Below, one piece after another: positions 46,588 to 49,437 of a DNA stretch of 49,437 nt; position 1 is the first letter of the stretch; every line of letters starts with the position of its first letter. The stretch comes from Saprospiraceae bacterium (lineage in GTDB: Bacteria; Bacteroidota; Bacteroidia; Chitinophagales; Saprospiraceae), in contig JADLBE010000111.1 of NCBI GenBank assembly GCA_020847915.1, positions 1-49,437 of the forward strand, read 5' to 3'. Made by a program: the position numbers and the translations under genes. The notes below the pieces were generated by a model. The model saw only the letters and a program-made list of their open reading frames with translations, was not told the origin of the DNA and did not search any database.

Positions 46588-46859
46588 CCAACCACGAAGT
46601 GGTTGAATATGAATAGCTCCGGGTGAAACCCGGGGTTATGGTCCCCACGGGCCCGCAACCGCGAAGCGGTTGAATATGAACTCAGCCAGGAAAAGAGTGT
46701 AATCAAGCATTATTTCAAAAAGTCTGATCTGATGGCTATAATGTATTGTACAATAGCTTTATTGAGTTCATGTTCAACCGCTTCGCGGTTGCGGGCCCGC
46801 GGGGAAAACTACCCCGGGTTTCACCCGGAGCTATTCATGTTCAACCGCTTCGCGGTTGG
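46588..46859. repeat. Palindrome with 97-nt arms containing AACCGCGAAGCGGTT and CCGGGTGAAACCCGG mini-hairpins
   Basis: arms 46588-46684 and 46763-46859 aligned by eye, about 9 mismatches. Confidence 0.92.
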
Positions 46860-46938
46860 CAACTCACGGTTCATGCTCGGTTGGTGTCATGTCGACAGGA
46901 GGGAGACACCTGATGCCGCCGCATCAAAATAAATAAAA

Positions 46939-46971
46939 AAGCGTCGCCCCGAAACCATCGGGGCGACGCTT
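46939..46971 (-). terminator. intrinsic terminator of hemD
   Basis: 14-bp perfect stem AAGCGTCGCCCCGA/TCGGGGCGACGCTT followed by TTTTTTATTTATT on minus strand. Confidence 0.85.
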
Positions 46972-46995
46972 GTATCGCAGTTGAACAGAACCGAA

Positions 46996-47781
46996 TTACT
47001 GTGGTTTGTTCGAAATTTTCAGGTAATTTTCCAGAGCAACGGCGATGGAAGGAACTTCCGGGGTGCCGGCCTGTATGTTAACGGTCATACCACTTTCCGT
47101 AACGGCTTTGTTGGCAGCGGTACCAAACACGCAAATACGTCGGTCGTCTTGGCTGAAGTCCGGGAACTGTTCGAACATCGATTTGATTTCAAGGGCCGAA
47201 AAGAACGCGATGATGTCGTATTTGATGTCTTTCAGGTCCGTCAAATCGGTGTTCACCGTACGGTACATCACGGCTTCCTGGATGGGCACCTTGAGGTCGG
47301 CGAAAAACTTGAACAATTCAGGATTGCCCTGATCGGAGCAGGGGATGAAGAATTTTTCCTCCTTGTTGCGCTGAACATAGGCTTTAAGTTCCATGATGGA
47401 CTTATTGCCATTGAATACCTTACGTTTCCTGAACATGATGAACTTCTGCAGGTAGTTGGCGATGGTTTCCGTAGCGCAGAAGTACTTGGTCTCTTCCGAC
47501 ATCTTGATGCGCAGTTCGGCGCAGAGTCGAAAAAAGTGGTCCACAGCCGTCTTACTGGTAAATACGATGGCCGTGTAGTCGTTCGGATAAACGCGATTTT
47601 TGCGGTACTCCTTCTCCGTAAGTCCCTCAACGGTTACAAACGGCACAAAATCGATGCGCACGTTGAAACGTTTTTCCAAATCGTCGTACTGCGAACGCAC
47701 GGCCGGGTTGGGCTGTGAAATGAGGATGTTGTGAACTTTCTTGAAGGCTTCTCCTTGAACAGGTGCAGCGGTTGCAGACAT
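46996..47781 (-). CDS. hemD: uroporphyrinogen-III synthase
   Basis: HNILISQPNPAVRSQYDDLEKRFNVRIDFVPFVTVEGL, YTAIVFTSKTAVDHFFRLC, IIAFFSALEIKSMFEQFPDFSQDDRRICVFGTAANKAV. Confidence 0.88.
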   Translation of the reverse strand: MSATAAPVQGEAFKKVHNILISQPNPAVRSQYDDLEKRFNVRIDFVPFVTVEGLTEKEYRKNRVYPNDYTAIVFTSKTAVDHFFRLCAELRIKMSEETKYFCATETIANYLQKFIMFRKRKVFNGNKSIMELKAYVQRNKEEKFFIPCSDQGNPELFKFFADLKVPIQEAVMYRTVNTDLTDLKDIKYDIIAFFSALEIKSMFEQFPDFSQDDRRICVFGTAANKAVTESGMTVNIQAGTPEVPSIAVALENYLKISNKPQ

Positions 47782-47838
47782 TCGGGAGCTGTGTTTATGT
47801 GAAGTGAGGTTTCAGAGTTCCGGGGAATCTGGCCATCA

Positions 47839-48732
47839 TCAGGAGCCCATTTGCAGCATCGCCAACTTGACCAAAAGCACCACGGGTGCTATTTCAACGG
47901 TGCAAAGGTACAACAAAAAATGAAATGGGTTGTCCTGCAAAATTTTGCGGCCTATGGAACTGGCCCTTAAAGCGCGGTAGGCGTAAAAAACAAGGACCAG
48001 GCCCAGCGTCCAAAAAACCAAAAAACCATCAAAACGCCCTGAAAAAGCGATTAAAAAGTTGAATGGCAACAAAAACAGACCCAGTACACAGTTGAAAATG
48101 ATGATCATAAAATGATATCGACCCACCTCCGTATCCACCGGAAAAAGTGTTCTGGCAATGCCAAGCAACACATGTTTTGAGGAAAAAACGATGATGGCAA
48201 GTGCCATACACAGTGCCAGGAAGAGTCCGTTGTTGTACCGCTCTCCAACAAAATAACGTATCACCAGAAACATGAACAGCCCCGCATTGAGCAAAAAATT
48301 GACATACAGCAACAGGTAAGGGCCGTTGCCGATAAGGCCTGTGGCTTCACGTTGCACAAGCGTAAGGGCGTTGTCGTTTAAAAAACCACGCCATGCCTTG
48401 TACACGGCTTGCCTGTTCACAGCCACAGAAAAGGTAAAAAATCCCAACACAAGTGCAAACACCCAAAACAAAACGGAAATTTTTAAACTGTTGCCTTTGG
48501 GCAATTCGCGTATGGGACGAAAAGTTTCACCGATGGTAGCCGATGCACCCGGTTCGGTATGCGGAATAACGTCGAAAGGGTTGACCAAAGCGGCAGTATC
48601 GGCCATGGAAGCAAGCAAAACAGCCTTCGGAAGACGGTGTACCAGGTCGAACGGATTAAGCGCAACCTCTTGCCCGGTCACCGAACAAAACGCCGCAACG
48701 CAAAAAACCAACAGGTACAACCTTCGCCTCAT
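47839..48732 (-). CDS. DUF4271 domain membrane protein
   Basis: signal peptide, multi-TM; typical upstream neighbour of hemD in Bacteroidota. Confidence 0.85.
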   Translation of the reverse strand: MRRRLYLLVFCVAAFCSVTGQEVALNPFDLVHRLPKAVLLASMADTAALVNPFDVIPHTEPGASATIGETFRPIRELPKGNSLKISVLFWVFALVLGFFTFSVAVNRQAVYKAWRGFLNDNALTLVQREATGLIGNGPYLLLYVNFLLNAGLFMFLVIRYFVGERYNNGLFLALCMALAIIVFSSKHVLLGIARTLFPVDTEVGRYHFMIIIFNCVLGLFLLPFNFLIAFSGRFDGFLVFWTLGLVLVFYAYRALRASSIGRKILQDNPFHFLLYLCTVEIAPVVLLVKLAMLQMGS

Positions 48733-48734
48733 GC

Positions 48735-48742
48735 CACAAAGA
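48735..48742 (-). promoter_or_regulatory. -7 box TATCTTTG, 2 nt outside the DUF4271 start codon
   Basis: minus strand TATCTTTG-(TGGC)-ATG as written from the complement, i.e. box almost touching the start codon. Confidence 0.55.
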
Positions 48743-48863
48743 TACAGATGCTGCTAAGATTCCCCACTTCCCGACCAATTTCTTACGACAATTACCTTAC
48801 CTTCGCCACTTCTTTAACCGACCATCAGGCGCCAATACCTGCAATAACCAGCTTCCTCCACAC

Positions 48864-49437
48864 ATGCAAATAGACGTCATCCTCGGCCTGCAATGGGGCG
48901 ACGAGGGCAAAGGCAAGATTGTTGATTACCTCGCGAGCCAATACGACATCGTAGCCCGTTTCCAGGGCGGCCCGAACGCCGGCCACACCCTCAAGTTCGG
49001 CGGTAACAAATACGTACTGCACACCATCCCTTCCGGCATCTTCCGACCAAGTCTGATCAACCTCATCGGAAATGGCGTGGTGCTCGACCCCGTGGTTTTT
49101 GAACGCGAACTGCGCTCCCTCGAACAAAGCAAGGTTAAGTTCCGCAAACGCCTGCTCATTTCGCGCAAAGCCCACCTCATATTGCCAACCCACCGCTGGC
49201 TCGACGCCGCAAGCGAAGCCCACAAAGGCGCCTCCAAAATCGGCTCCACACTGAAAGGCATCGGTCCGACCTACATGGACAAAACCGGTCGCAACGGTTT
49301 GCGCGTCGGCGATACCGAACAGCCAGGTTTTCGGGATATGTACAACACGCTCAAACAAAAACACCTTGAGCTCCTGAAAATTTACCCTGAAGTGCCGTTC
49401 GACCTGGAAGCAGCAGAAAAAGCATTTTTCTCCAGCA
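48864..49437 (+). CDS. purA: adenylosuccinate synthetase, 3' end cut by window edge
   Basis: MQIDVILGLQWGDEGKGKIVDYLASQYDIVARFQGGPNAGHTLKFGGNKYVLHTIPSGIF...GIGPTYMDKTGRNGLRVGDTEQ; not in the ORF track because no stop in window. Confidence 0.96.
   Translation, partial: MQIDVILGLQWGDEGKGKIVDYLASQYDIVARFQGGPNAGHTLKFGGNKYVLHTIPSGIFRPSLINLIGNGVVLDPVVFERELRSLEQSKVKFRKRLLISRKAHLILPTHRWLDAASEAHKGASKIGSTLKGIGPTYMDKTGRNGLRVGDTEQPGFRDMYNTLKQKHLELLKIYPEVPFDLEAAEKAFFSS

Noticed and set aside
2316-46859. Simple intrinsic terminators as the full explanation for the palindromes
   Set aside because: Some lie between convergent genes, but others are in 5' leaders (34761, 46422) or between divergent promoters (3960), and the tandem arms are far longer than a terminator needs. 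True terminators (11565-11601, 46939-46971) coexist with them.

Overview
49.4 kb chromosomal window from a Bacteroidota bacterium, probably Saprospiria-like (inferred from DUF4271, DUF5916, DUF4105, choice-of-anchor L, TAnnTTTG promoter boxes and duplicated TonB/ExbD). About 33 protein genes can be supported, most of them housekeeping: mfd, kdsA, cdsA, serA, hemD, purA (cut by the window end), rmlD, an exbB-exbD-exbD-tonB-tonB cluster, an M1-type peptidase, MetZ-like, OsmC, a LytS/LytTR pair and a MerR-B12 regulator. No tRNA, rRNA, CRISPR array or transposase gene was recognised. Two accessory signals stand out. (1) At least 15 intergenic gaps are filled by long palindromes or tandem repeats. 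Their arms are often runs of 7-nt units of unrelated sequence (TTTAAAG, AGCAGGC, GAAATTT, GTAAGTC, ACAGTCG, CAGTGGT, GAAGTCC). They abut or enter start and stop codons, have near-perfectly matching arms, and show compensatory changes between copies. Two loci with unrelated heptamers share the same apical hairpin core. Another family is built from stem-GAA-stem mini-hairpins, including GCGAAGC. (2) There are two sets of predicted conflict/immunity genes: a SIR2 + TIR-like fusion next to a membrane-anchored STAND NTPase (with a WD40 gene nearby), and a membrane protein with an EAD-like N-terminus next to a formylglycine-generating-enzyme-like (SUMF1/FGE) protein. All calls come from reading the sequence and the supplied ORF track; no database search was run.
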